64,000 nt of DNA, from contig NC_071354.1 in the NCBI RefSeq assembly GCF_943734655.1, positions 199,762,911-199,826,910 of the forward strand, read 5' to 3'. Shown here one piece after another: positions 45,726 to 56,329 of the stretch. The position numbers were made by a program, and so were the translations under genes. The DNA is from Sabethes cyaneus. Lineage: Eukaryota > Arthropoda > Insecta > Diptera > Culicidae. Below the pieces are notes generated by a model. It made no database searches. It was not told where the DNA came from and saw only the letters and a program-made list of their open reading frames with translations. How positions within the stretch are numbered: the first letter of the stretch is position 1; the number at the start of each line of letters is the position of its first letter.

Positions 45726-48700
45726 TTAAACCCAAACTGTGGTGTATCGTAAAAGTTTGATTTAAGCCAATGGAGTTAATGTTTGCGATTTGCTTTTCGG
45801 ACCAATTAACAAAAGATTAGGGACCCCACTGCCCTGCCCAGAATTGGATCGTAACATGATAAGTTTTCATAAGTACTTAAATGGGTACATACTTTAATCC
45901 AAGCTAGCAATCATTTCGATGAATGATTTGAATGTTTCTGCTTGATAATAATTGTACCACAACTGCGATATAAAACATCACAGAAAGAGAGAAAATTCAA
46001 TCATTCTCCTAATATGAGCTTAATTGTTGTCAGGTTCAATTGTTCAATTTTGTTCAGCTGATCGTTACCATGCGCCTTCATTGAAAATAAACAATAATAA
46101 CCATAATCCGCCTCCATTGAAGCACGTTTTATTGATACCAAATAAATCATAAGCACAATCTCTTTGAAGTTTAGCAAAAAGCTTTAGAACAATAATAAGC
46201 TCTTATTTAATAAATAATATTTACTGTCTAGAAAATCTCATTAGGTTGTTTCATCTCGGAGAAACTATCGATATTTTCACATTTTCACTCATAAAAATTC
46301 TATTTTCAAGTTATCTTCCTCAAAAAAAAATTTCATGAATAGTGCCACTATAGTGATGGTTAAGCTCTACGTCTCGGACCGAAATGATACTGATTCCTGG
46401 TTATTTAGTCGATTGATAAATGCAACACTCTGCTACGGGAAAGGCAAAACCAGAAAACAGTACTTATGCCTAATTTTACGGTCCTTCAACCAGCGAAACC
46501 ATAGAAGGACGCAGAAACACAGAAAATTATACGTTCCCGGAGAAAGTGCACAGCTAACAACGTTGAAACCGGAAAGGATACGCTCGAAGACATTGCATTG
46601 CATTTCACATTGCATCATCATGCCGCAATTGGGTTGGAGCGTAAAATGAAAGCTTTATAATTTCCTCTAGACAAAGGGAGACTCGATGCTCGATGAAGCG
46701 AATGTGTGAACGTATGTGTGTGTGTACTGTACGTATGTAGGACCTATAGGTATAGCTTGGCAGTCATTCGCTGCATACGGATACGGAGGAGACTTTGCCG
46801 TGGCTTAACAATTATGCATCGCATTATTTGGCGTCACTCGTACTTATGTGTGTTCAGCGACAAAACAAGACCGTTCGGTGTTTATAATTCGAATCGCTAA
46901 CTATGTATGTGCCTTGGTTTCCCGGTGTAATGACGATGTTCTGAAAGTTGATTTCCTCAGCCATAATTAAACTGGTTATACGTAGAGGAGTAACTGCATA
47001 CATCCAGTAAGTCCTGCATGAAGAAAATTTAAAAAAAAAAAAAGAAAAGCAATGCTCAGAGATGCTTTTATCCAGTTCAAAGCTCTTTTTCAAGCTGGTT
47101 GTCACTTGCATTCTTTGATCATGTACGATGGACATAAGTGGAAGCGTTAGGCGAAGAGAAAGATTATTATTTTCAGTTTACTTGGCTGCACTTTTACAAT
47201 CAGATTTTTTAATTATGACACTTTTTCGAAATTAAATTGTTTAAAAAACTTATCGTTCCAACAACGTCGTTACACAATTTGAAACGCTTCTAAGTGTTCG
47301 ATTTCTCCGGGGAGCTGCAGTGCGCGACACAATTAAAACCGCAAACAATATCCGTATGCACACACATTGCTTTAGCAGCAGGCGAGGTGTGATGTGTGGT
47401 ATATACATAACATGTTGACGCAACTGGCAGAAACAGGATTATACATTTAGTCCGGAAAGAACAGATGCTGGTGACAATTTCAGCTTCAGAGCGAAACGTA
47501 ACAACATTTCCGCGGGTATTTTGATTGAAAGAAGCTGATCGATGAGACCGCGAAGCAGAAACCTAGCACTAAAACCAATGTTATGCTTGCTGGGAAACCT
47601 CCTTTCGAGAACTTACCAAGAGGAATAATATTGCTCTTCATTTATCTCTGCAATCGCCGAGCTCGGAAGGAAGCGTTGATTAATTTAATTAACTCCATCA
47701 AGTACAGTGCTCCTCTGCTATCCGCATTGTTAGAAACGTTTGATAGAAAACGCCTGATTGAGTTTGAAAACATTTCCGTTCGCCTTTCATTACTACTGCT
47801 AAATGGGGTGCCTTCAGCCCTTCGGGCTGGTAAACGACTGTTTGCATCCAAGCTTTCCCTACAAGTTGCAATGATATTTACATACGCATAGCCAAGAAAT
47901 TTGAAGTGTCGAGCAATATGGGTGTACTGAAATTAGGGGTTGTTTCAACTCAGTTTCTATTCTAAATATTTTATTGACTACAAATTGTGGAAATGAAAAG
48001 TCTCTTAAACATCACACAAGATATGTTGTTTGTAAATCATTCAGTAAATAATAATTTCAACCACAAATCAAAAAACCAACTCACGCACAGCGCCACAACC
48101 GATGGGACAATCTATCTAAAAAGTGGTCAACCATACCCCACTCTGCGGTAAAAACTACTGGCAAGCAGGCAGGCCGGCCGGTTCGACGAGGCAACCGACG
48201 GTTGAAGTTAATTAAACATTAAATGGACAAGTGGAACTTAACAATGGACTCACTTCGATGCACATTCCTCCAGGGCGTCCAGTCCACAGCTTGCAGGACC
48301 AAAGGCAAAACGAATGAGCATCATGTGCAATCGTGGTGCATCCTCTAAACTACGGGTGGAATTATTATTTTTCGCCGGATAATCTGAGGGCGTTGGAAAT
48401 GAATAGCAAGCTAGAGAAAAAATGGTAGCTTACGTAGCGGCCGGTCAGCCGGCGGTCCATTCATACTTAATCGATATTCCAATTAGTGCTGATTTTACAT
48501 ATCGGAAGATAATGAGTCGTCAGCAATTCTTTCACTGGAGTTACAATGTTCTGTTCTATGCTACGTTGCACGTCGTCCGGATTAAATAGAAAACTCCAAG
48601 GAATATTAATCAATTATGCATCAATGCAATTGCAATGGAAGGATGGAAAGCGTGGAAGCATCTCTAGCGTAAAAACTCATGTCAGATTCTGTTTTCGCTT

Positions 48701-48883
48701 CACTGCTCCGATTCCCTTTGATACGAAATAAATAAATGCACATCTGCTGCTAGTGAAAATATCCTCTTCATTACACTAATTATAAATTTATTTTGAGGAA
48801 CAAGACATTTTTACCTAGAAAAATTAAAGTTTGAAACCCCTCGTCTAATAAAACTGTATAGTTCCAGGTAACAAAACCTGATG
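45726..48883. other. About 3.1 kb without a supported gene
   Basis: Includes a small (TG)n run near 46,709-46,723 and a frame at 47,583-47,891 with no recognised domain or splice support. Part of it (47,300-48,500) has more balanced composition than the transposon debris and may be ancient unique sequence. Confidence 0.5.
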
Positions 48884-48895
48884 TTCATTGAACTT

Positions 48896-49025
48896 TTTTT
48901 TGTTAGATTATAGTCACTTTAACAGCTTACATATGTCATTCGTGACTTCTGCGGGGCTGAGATATGAACCCGGGTCCACGGCGTGAGAGGCGTGAATGCT
49001 AACCACTACACCGGGACTGACCACT
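48896..49025 (-). mobile_element. tRNA-Glu-derived SINE, copy 2
   Basis: Same family and orientation as 10,687-10,814: A-box TAGTGGTTAGCA, anticodon-position CTC (also glutamate), B box GGGTTCATATC, and an A-run tail. Perfect 12-bp target-site duplications TTCATTGAACTT lie at 48,884-48,895 and 49,026-49,037. Confidence 0.9.
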
Positions 49026-49269
49026 TTCATTGAACTTATTGGTCGCAATTAATATAAGGAATAATTATTTCAGACGGTTCAATGCAGTTCAATGAATATT
49101 TTTTGCATGGTTTAACAATCTATTTCCCCAAAGTGAAGTAAAGGTTGACCACGGTAAAATTGCAACACATTCAAATTGCTCTAACTTTTGAACTGTTGAG
49201 TAAAATTAATTGAAATTTTGCATGGAGAAAGTAAAAAGTGCACTGTTTACCTTGTGTGAGTCGTTTCAT

Positions 49270-49790
49270 CAGGTGCTGAAAAATGACATCGAAAGAACAG
49301 CTCATTCGCAAAAAAAATTTGCACAATAAGAATCTATCACATCGTGTCATCGCTAAAAGTTGGGTATCCCGAATTCCACAGTTTTTCGTGTAATAAAACG
49401 GTTCGAGGAACGTCTGTCGATCGTTAAGCAAGATGGGGAGAAAAAGTTATCCGAATACTAATAAGGATTACACCCCAGTAGCTGGCCTCAGAAGGCCTCA
49501 ATAGAATACGGCGGCGAAAAACCGTGTCCCGAAGATATACGATCAAAAGCTGGCGAAACTATACTGCTGCTCTATGGAGCGCTAAACCTACGTGAAACCG
49601 GACTTCAACCAGATTCCGGGGAGACAGTATACCACTGTCAAAGATACCAAAAGATATCGAAGTTTGCCAAGATATTCTTGATTGGATAAACAATTTGTTC
49701 ATGCGGAAAGCAGAGTACACCTTTCGTGATCACACACAACTAAAATTTTGGAATTTTTTCGCGGCCCTTATGCTCAACCACAAACGAGCT
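49270..49790 (+). pseudogene. Tc1/mariner-type transposase remnant 1
   Basis: SKEQLIRKKNLHNKNLSHRVI and GIPNSTVFRVIKRFEERLS (49,285-49,420) form the N-terminal helix-turn-helix part. After PNTNKDYTPV the central region is deleted, and the frame resumes with KLYCCSMER.TYVKPDFNQIPGR (about 49,550-49,625), TVKDTKR and CSCGKQSTPFV. These are DD(D/E)-domain neighbours that include the Asp-containing YVKPDF. No last acidic motif. Frameshifts throughout. Confidence 0.7.
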
Positions 49791-49859
49791 CAGAGAGAAA
49801 TGACAGTATGTATGTGTTAGCTCTCTCTCTCTCTCCTCTTTTTGTTAATATTTATTGTT

Positions 49860-50540
49860 TTGTTTATCCTTGTCCAGTTTTGTTAAAATCGCGTTGAAAC
49901 AAGAAGCATTTCGGGAGCGCGTTGTACATTTCTACGAGCTACAACAGAAATTTCGGCAAAAAGTATACGGTACCACATTTAAAAAGCAAATATGTTGCGG
50001 CTTCGACTGTTTACCATATCCTCAGATGCCTAACAACTATTCGCAAGCAAGGTAGTGGAAGACCAGCCAAAATTAAGGACGCAGAAGGACATCGTTCTCT
50101 TTCTCGTTTCTTCAACAACAAGCTCTCTGGTTTGGCTATCAATTAAGATGCACCAGACGAATGTTTGAAGAAAATTTTGATCCCGTTTCTACAAAAACAT
50201 CATGCAGATGGACAATACGTGTTTTGGCCGGATAGAGCATCATCGCATTACACCAAAAAAACACAATTGTTCCTGAATACCCATTCGATCCCATTTTTAC
50301 CCGAAAACCACGACCCGAAAATCTGGCTCAGTGCGCCCAATCGAAAATTTCTTCGGGATGTTAGGTTCCTTGGTGTACAAAAATAACTGGAGAGCCACGA
50401 ATTGCAAACAGTTGATTGGTAGAATCAAGAGATGCATTCGCAAAGTTGATATGACGGCTGTACAACGCTCCTGTTTCGACGTCAAACGAATGCTTCGCCG
50501 AACAACCGATTACGGGTCGTTTTCAAATGTACACTAATTT
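49860..50540 (+). pseudogene. Tc1/mariner-type transposase remnant 2
   Basis: A second, separate transposase begins with EAFRERVVHFYELQQKF (49,902-49,950) and, in the next frame, YTVPHLKSKYVAASTVYHI and RKQGSGRPAKIKD, an N-terminal DNA-binding region with the GRP linker. A large internal deletion then joins it to the end of the catalytic domain: KILIPFLQKHHADGQYVFWPD (about 50,165-50,235, catalytic Asp), SSHYTKKTQ, PIENFFGMLG (Glu region, about 50,335) and LRRTTDYGSFSNV before a stop at 50,535. The middle, with the first catalytic Asp, is gone. It lies head-to-tail with remnant 1 but differs in sequence. Confidence 0.72.
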
Positions 50541-50669
50541 TTTTTCTACAATGGATAATGTATCCTTAATTTCGGTAAATTAGATCTTCTTTATGTATCT
50601 TTGTCTTTTTTTGACAGCTTGAGAAAAAAATTCCAAAATTTTAGTTGCCACCCGTTATCAGCTTTCTTA

Positions 50670-52920
50670 TTTCCGAGCTACGAGCGTGAGGCGGTCGAAC
50701 GGTCGAAGCAGTTCTTCGATGAGCACCTTAACGGCGATATAACAGAAACAGATGAAACGAAAGTTAACCTAGGAATACAGTGGTAACCCGATTTTGTCAC
50801 GTTTTTGACCCGATTTTGTCACGTTTTTTACCCGATTTTGTCACTCTTTTGATTTATCAAAAGCTTAGTTTGAAAATCATTTTCAAACATGTCAAATGTG
50901 TTAAAACACTGTGAAAAGAACTCTGTTGATTATCGTGGAGTTTCCACAAAAGTTGTTTCTTATCTCCACAACTATAATAGCTAGAAGGTCACTTTCTTTG
51001 GCAAATTTGTTTATAATAATCTTCTCAAAAATTTTGTAGAACATTGTTTTGCTCTACCTCTTACTGCTTGAAAAATAAATTTTCTATCTTACTGTTAGGG
51101 GGTTAATCAAAGAATCGTTCATACCATAAGAAAGAGCTTTTTACGCTGTGACATTTCTCTGAACATAGTCAACCAGTATAATCAACCATTTCGGCGCAAT
51201 TAATAAACCGTGTTTTCATACCTGTGGGACCTCACAGCACAGGTGACAAATGTCCACAGAGAGGTAGAAGGAAGTGCGAAAGGTCCTAAAAGTGATCAGA
51301 ATGAAATATATGTAGTTCGTTCTAAGTTATCTGCAAAAAAATATAAAATTGAAAAAATACCCGATTTTGTCACTGTCCCGTTTTTGTCACCCCTAAATTC
51401 ATCATGGGGGTGACAAAATCGGGTCATTACTGTACCTACAAACGATATCAGCGTACCAGCTTCCGATCTCAAAGAGATCCGACGGGAAATCAATCAGCAG
51501 AAGAATATTAGAACCACCGGAAAGGACCGACTTTTGGCGGAACTCTACAAAACTGGCCAATAACCACTAGTAACAGCACTTCACTGGATAATTTTATGGA
51601 TTGGGAGGATGAGAAGCTACCGGAGGAGCAGTTGGAAGGTGTGGTTTGTCTCGTCTACAAAAAGAGCAATCGGCTAGATTGCTGTAACTACCGCGGCATT
51701 ACGCTGGTCAACGCTGCCTACAAGGTACTCTCCCAGATTTTGTTAAGCCGTCTATCCCCAATAGCATGAGAATTCGTCGGGCAATACTAAGCGGGGTTTA
51801 TAGGGGCCCGTGCTACTATGAATCGAATTTCTCCGATAAATTCTCCTGAAATGTCGGAAGTACTGGGTGCCCACACAGCATATTTTCGTGTATGTCAGGG
51901 CAACATCCGATACAGTCGAGGTAGATAACCCCGGTAACGGGGTTTACCGAACAAACTAATGCGGCTGATCAAAGCTACCCTGGAGCGTATGATGTGCTAC
52001 GTGCGTGCTTCGGGGACACTCTCGAGTCCCTTCGAATTGTGCAGAGGGCAACGGCAAGGGGAAGAAGTAACCTCGCTATTGAAGTTGTAATCCAGCGAGC
52101 GGGTATCTAATCGAGAAGAGCGATTTTCAACAAGGGTAGCCAAGGCTTTGCAGATGAGTTTGATATCATAGCCAGAAACTTTGCGACGGCGGAGACAATT
52201 AACGCCAGACTGAAAGCGGAGTCTAGGAGGATTGGGCTAAAAATAAATGCATTAAAAACCAAATACATAAAAAGAAGAGGCTAAAAGGAAACAAACGCGT
52301 GCCTTCCACGGACTTTAACCTTTGACGGCGACGAACTAGAGCCTGTGACCGCGGACAACAACACTAGTAAGGAGATCCAGCGGCGCAGAAGCTGGAAATC
52401 GGGCCTACTTTGCCTTCGCAACACGCTACGATTAAGAAGCATACACCGTCGTATGAAGGTGACGAAGTACAAACGCTAATGCTTTGTGGACTTGAGGCAG
52501 TAACTTTGCTTACGAAAGACAAAAGTGTACTTACCTAATTTAAGGAAAGGTGCTGCGGACTATTTTTTAGCGGAGAGTGGAGTAGGCGTATGAACCACGA
52601 GTTGTAAACAGAACTTGGATAGATTTCTATCGTACACCTGGCGAAAGTTGGGAGACTACCGTGGACCGGCCACGTCGCGAGGATGCCGGACGGCTGTGCG
52701 CGGAAATTCGTCTTCTTCAATAACCCCACCGCCACCAGCACCAAAAATAGAAGGACTTAACGTGCTAGATGATTCGACCAGGTTGAAACCGCATTGCGTG
52801 TGTTGAGACGCTTAACGAATTAGCGACGAGTAACCCAGAGCCGCGTACCGTAGAGAGGAATTCTAGATACGGCGAGAGCCGCCCCGGTTCTCTGCTAGTA
52901 GAAACAACGTTAAGGCTTCC
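50670..52920 (+). mobile_element. RTE-like remnant (family B), split by a MITE
   Basis: The plus strand resumes family B downstream of the endonuclease: YEREAVERSKQFFDEHLNGD (50,680-50,740) and ETKVNLGIQ up to 50,777. The pogo-like MITE intervenes, and then DISVPASDLKEIRREI from 51,435. RT follows with frameshifts: WEDEKLPEEQLEGVVCLVYK (about 51,606-51,665), RLDCCNYRGITLVNAAYKVL, SGTLSSPFE, FADEFDIIARNF (catalytic FADD decayed to FADE, about 52,151) and KTKYIKRRG. The C-terminal tail decays to about 52,920, ending ..REEF..PRFSASRNN. It is extensively mutated. Confidence 0.78.
50778..51432. mobile_element. pogo-like MITE, TA duplication
   Basis: A 655-bp non-coding element with terminal inverted repeats CAGTGGTAACCCGATTTTGT and, at the right end read inward, CAGTAATGACCCGATTTTGT (both followed by CAC), 20 of 23 positions identical. 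It is flanked by TA at 50,776-50,777 and 51,433-51,434. The motif ACCCGATTTTGTCAC is repeated three times at the left end and again inside the right end. CAG termini with TA duplication suggest a pogo/Tigger-type source; this is inferred from ends only. Confidence 0.85.
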
Positions 52921-53069
52921 GTCCATCCTGGCAGACGTACATCACGGTTTTCGTCTTTACGGCTCCCATCCATTATGGCAAACATGGTATTCGTACATAT
53001 GGCAAACGTCCGTGTGGGTGCCGTATTTATGGCTCTAATCCGGTAACCGATTCGGAGGCGTATTATCAG

Positions 53070-53385
53070 TGGAAGTCGTATTTACTATGGACTTCACAAG
53101 CTGCTTTCGAACATACTCCGTACAAAATGCCTCCCGTACAAGACACTCATTAGACCGGTTGTTCTCTATGGGCATGAAACGTGGACAATGCTCGAGAAGG
53201 ACCTGCGAATGCTCGAAGTTGGGCCATGAACTTGCACAGCTCTATGAAGAACACAGTATTCATAAGGTAGCTAATGCTGGACGGGTGCGATAGGCAGGGC
53301 ATGTTGCGAGAATGCCGGATAACTACCCTGCAATGATGGTGTCTGCTTCAAATCCGGTTAGATTAACACTACCAGCAGCCCCATA
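53070..53385 (+). pseudogene. RTE-like C-terminal fragment
   Basis: Plus-strand pieces YKTLIRPVVLYGHETWTMLE (about 53,128-53,187) and GHVARMPDNYPAMM (about 53,297-53,340) match the post-RT region of the RTE-like proteins in this window. It is separate from the preceding remnant, which already reached its 3' end at about 52,920, and so represents another copy. Confidence 0.7.
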
Positions 53386-54513
53386 CATCACTTTTTCAAA
53401 TTCTGCTTGGCTGAGGAGCAGTAATCAAAAGAGTAAAATCAAACCGAAAAGTGTATGCCAAGTCTGCTCAGAACATTTTACGAACCACGTCGGAAAGATC
53501 TTATGTTGTGGTAAAGTCAACATCCAAGCTGAGGCACTCTGGTTGGACGTAGATGAATCGTCAAGCGAAAGTCATGCTGAAACGGGCTCTTGTAGTCGAT
53601 AATATTTCGCAGTAAACTAGATCACTAAGGGCAGAAGAATTAGACTGGATATTATGCCTATTACAACGTGCTTTTTCTTTAATTTTTTTTTATTAATTAC
53701 TGAATAAGTCAAGCTGAAAACAGGATTTAGCACCATGCATTTCGGTTTGTTGAATTTCACATAAGAAAAAAATGTCCACGTGGACAAACAGGAGAGGGCG
53801 GTGGGGTTTGAGTCAATGTCCACGGTTTTCCACCGAGGGGGACGGGGGGGTGGGGGGTTAAAAATTAGTATTTTTATGTCCACGTGGTATCTGGATGGCC
53901 CCAAATTAACCTTCCGTTACTCGTGCCAACTTTTGTAACACGGATACTCGCGCGTTGTATTTTGTACAACACTCTTTATCTCGGAAAGTTACTGTCTTCA
54001 GCAAAGTTAATCAGTAGGTTAAGACCTTTCGTTTGAGGGATAGAATTTTATAAGTTTATCACCAGGCCGCGCCAAAACCCGCTGTAAATTGTACATCTTA
54101 CAATTGCGGCCATATACAAGTTGCTGCATTCGGAAAGATCCTTTTATCGTTCCTAAATGATGTAGCATTCTAATGATTAAATTTATTTCTAGCAGTCATT
54201 TACTTTTTTTAATGGGGCTTTCCAACGGTGGTTGGTTACAGTATTTATCATAATTCATTGGTCTTTATTGGATAAATATGTTGGCAAAATTAGGTTCTGT
54301 TGTACCGAAGACTCCAGAACTCAAGACTGGGCATAGAAGGAGGTTCACATATACACAGCTAAGGATGATACTACTAACGTCATCTCTTATCCCAAGGGAA
54401 TTACTACTGCTCATAAGTGTTAGTGATCGCAACCATCTGAAAGAATGTATGCGTGTAATGTTGATGTACGATATCATGCAATGGTGTCAGTGTGATTGTG
54501 ATGCTAGAGTGAT
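53386..54513. other. No supported gene
   Basis: Contains a short frame with a VCQVCSEHF...ILCCGK cysteine pattern (about 53,448-53,513) that I cannot assign, a G-rich run at 53,826-53,858, and AT-rich sequence. No ends of a mobile element recognised. Confidence 0.4.
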
Positions 54514-54618
54514 CCCAAGCAGCACAATTTAGGTCCATTTAGTTGAAGCAACCGGATTACGACTGAAATTAGTCATAATTTAGTTACAAAAACTACTTTG
54601 TAACAACCGTGCTAGTAG
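54514..54618. mobile_element. Short palindromic element, copy 2
   Basis: Same element as 39,028-39,131, same orientation: CCAAGCAGCACAATTTAGG at the left, AACCGGATTACGACTGAAAT in the core, GTAACAACCGTGCTAGTA at the right. No coding content. Confidence 0.75.
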
Positions 54619-55158
54619 GGATGGCACATATACAACTTAAAAGTTACCACCGTCATCCGCAGAGGGCGTACTGACCCTGTCCTTCGAGATTTGACAGAGT
54701 GTCAGAGGGGTGGTTTTGCCGAAGATATTCCGGGTCGCAGTGTTGTATCGTGTACTGTCTTGTCCGCTTGCTTATCCCTTCGTCGAAACAAAACAAGGAT
54801 CATCCGTAGTTATTGGCACCATTTTAACTCAAGAATTATTTTCATATGGTCGGTGTTAAATCAGACCGAACTAAGCCGCAGAATTTAAAAAATGAGTTAG
54901 TGACACCAAACGATCAACAATTTTCTAAGCTACATTTTACTCTAATAAGACTACACAAATGTTACGAACAGCCAAAGGTATGAGATGATTTCTAACAATT
55001 GATAACTATAAACCATACAGAGCGGGTCAATAGGATCGTAGCAACTGGCCCTGCAATTGTCCTGCACTCTAACAGTTACCTGCGAAGTCTGTTGTATAAA
55101 AACAGAAGGTCAAGTTTGATAACGGAACGTAGCACCTAGGCTTTGCTTTGCTAAACCA

Positions 55159-55464
55159 CACTCTTAAATGATTCTACCTGTAAATGGGTCGGATTTAGTT
55201 AAAGTTAGGTTGAAACTACTCATAATGCCCTTAAAGTGTACAAACTCAGATTTTGAGTAGTTTTTCAACCAAAAAATTGGTAGTAGGAACTTAAAATTGC
55301 GTTATTTGTCATAGAGAATAAATCAATTATCGATAGCAAGTAGCCAAAATTGGTTGAAATTTTTACCCAAAGTTTGAGTTTGTACACTTTAAGGGCATTT
55401 TGAGTAGTTTCAACCTAGCTTTAACTAAATCCGACCTATTTACAGGTAGAATAATTTAAGAGTG
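55159..55464. mobile_element. Fold-back element with arms of about 95 bp
   Basis: The left arm starts CACTCTTAAATGATTCTACC. The right arm read inward starts CACTCTTAAATTATTCTACC. They remain nearly complementary through GGTCGGATTTAGTTAAAG, GGTTGAAACTACTCA and CCCTTAAAGTGTACAAACTC. The loop is about 110 bp. Immediate flanks share only CA, so the duplication type is unclear. Non-coding. Confidence 0.8.
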
Positions 55465-55909
55465 CATACAGAGCAGCAAACTTTGATCACGTTTTTCTCG
55501 ACATCAAAATTTTGTCACTATAGCCAACTGTGCTAGTAGTTTTTTTAATGTATATTTTTTCATGTTTAAAAATCAATTTTTTATAAGTCAGACCGTTCTT
55601 CTTCTAGGGACCGACGGAAACGACACTTCTCTTGAAAATAAGTCCCAAACGAATTCTGTTTAACAAAACAACAGAAGGCCAAATTATGTCAAAATGTAGC
55701 GCCAAGACTTTGCTTTGCTTTACATATTAATCTGTTTAGCAAAACGAAAAGCTTAAGGTAGGTGAAAGTTTCCAGTAGATATTACTACTAGGATGTGAAA
55801 CATTGTGATAATAGAATAAGCAAAATTTTTCATTAGTGTAATTTGCCTCTGTCACTCTTCATTGCTTTAGACCGAACGTTAACGATTGCCACAGTTTATT
55901 TTAAAAATT

Positions 55910-56320
55910 CAGCATACAGGTAAAGCTATGGTTTTGAAATCCTTTTCAGAGTAACACGATAAAACCGGCATTGGTTCGCCGAATTAAGATATTTCCTACG
56001 TTCAAGTTCAGGCCAAAAGTCTGGCTGCACATACTTTACCATGCAAGGGCACTCCGAGCATAAGTCAGCTTTAAATCCCCAGCACCGGTATACGTGCGGC
56101 ACCAGCTTCACATGAAACACACCGCAAATAGCTCCACAGCTCATGTAAAAATGCCGGTAAAAATCTTGCTTTGCTTCAATGATCCGTAACGCTACCGGTA
56201 GGTACGTACGATAAACATTTTCACAAAAGACTTCAGCAAGGGTATTTCTTCCACTAGCTGCAGAAGGGACAGGAAAAATCGATGTCAACTGTTTACATTT
56301 TTTTGCCTCATGGAACTTGT
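55910..56320 (-). repeat. Unknown interspersed repeat, copy 2
   Basis: Opposite-orientation partner of 45,240-45,725. Here the minus strand has a 120-residue open frame (55,926-56,288) with several cysteines (CGAICGVFHV, CWGFKADLCSECPC). The frame is broken in the other copy. No known family recognised and no terminal repeats or duplications seen. Confidence 0.7.
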
Positions 56321-56329
56321 GTTAAAACT

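Noticed and set aside
47583..47891. Plus-strand 102-residue frame
   Set aside because: The opposite strand is also open and no domain or splice sites are convincing.
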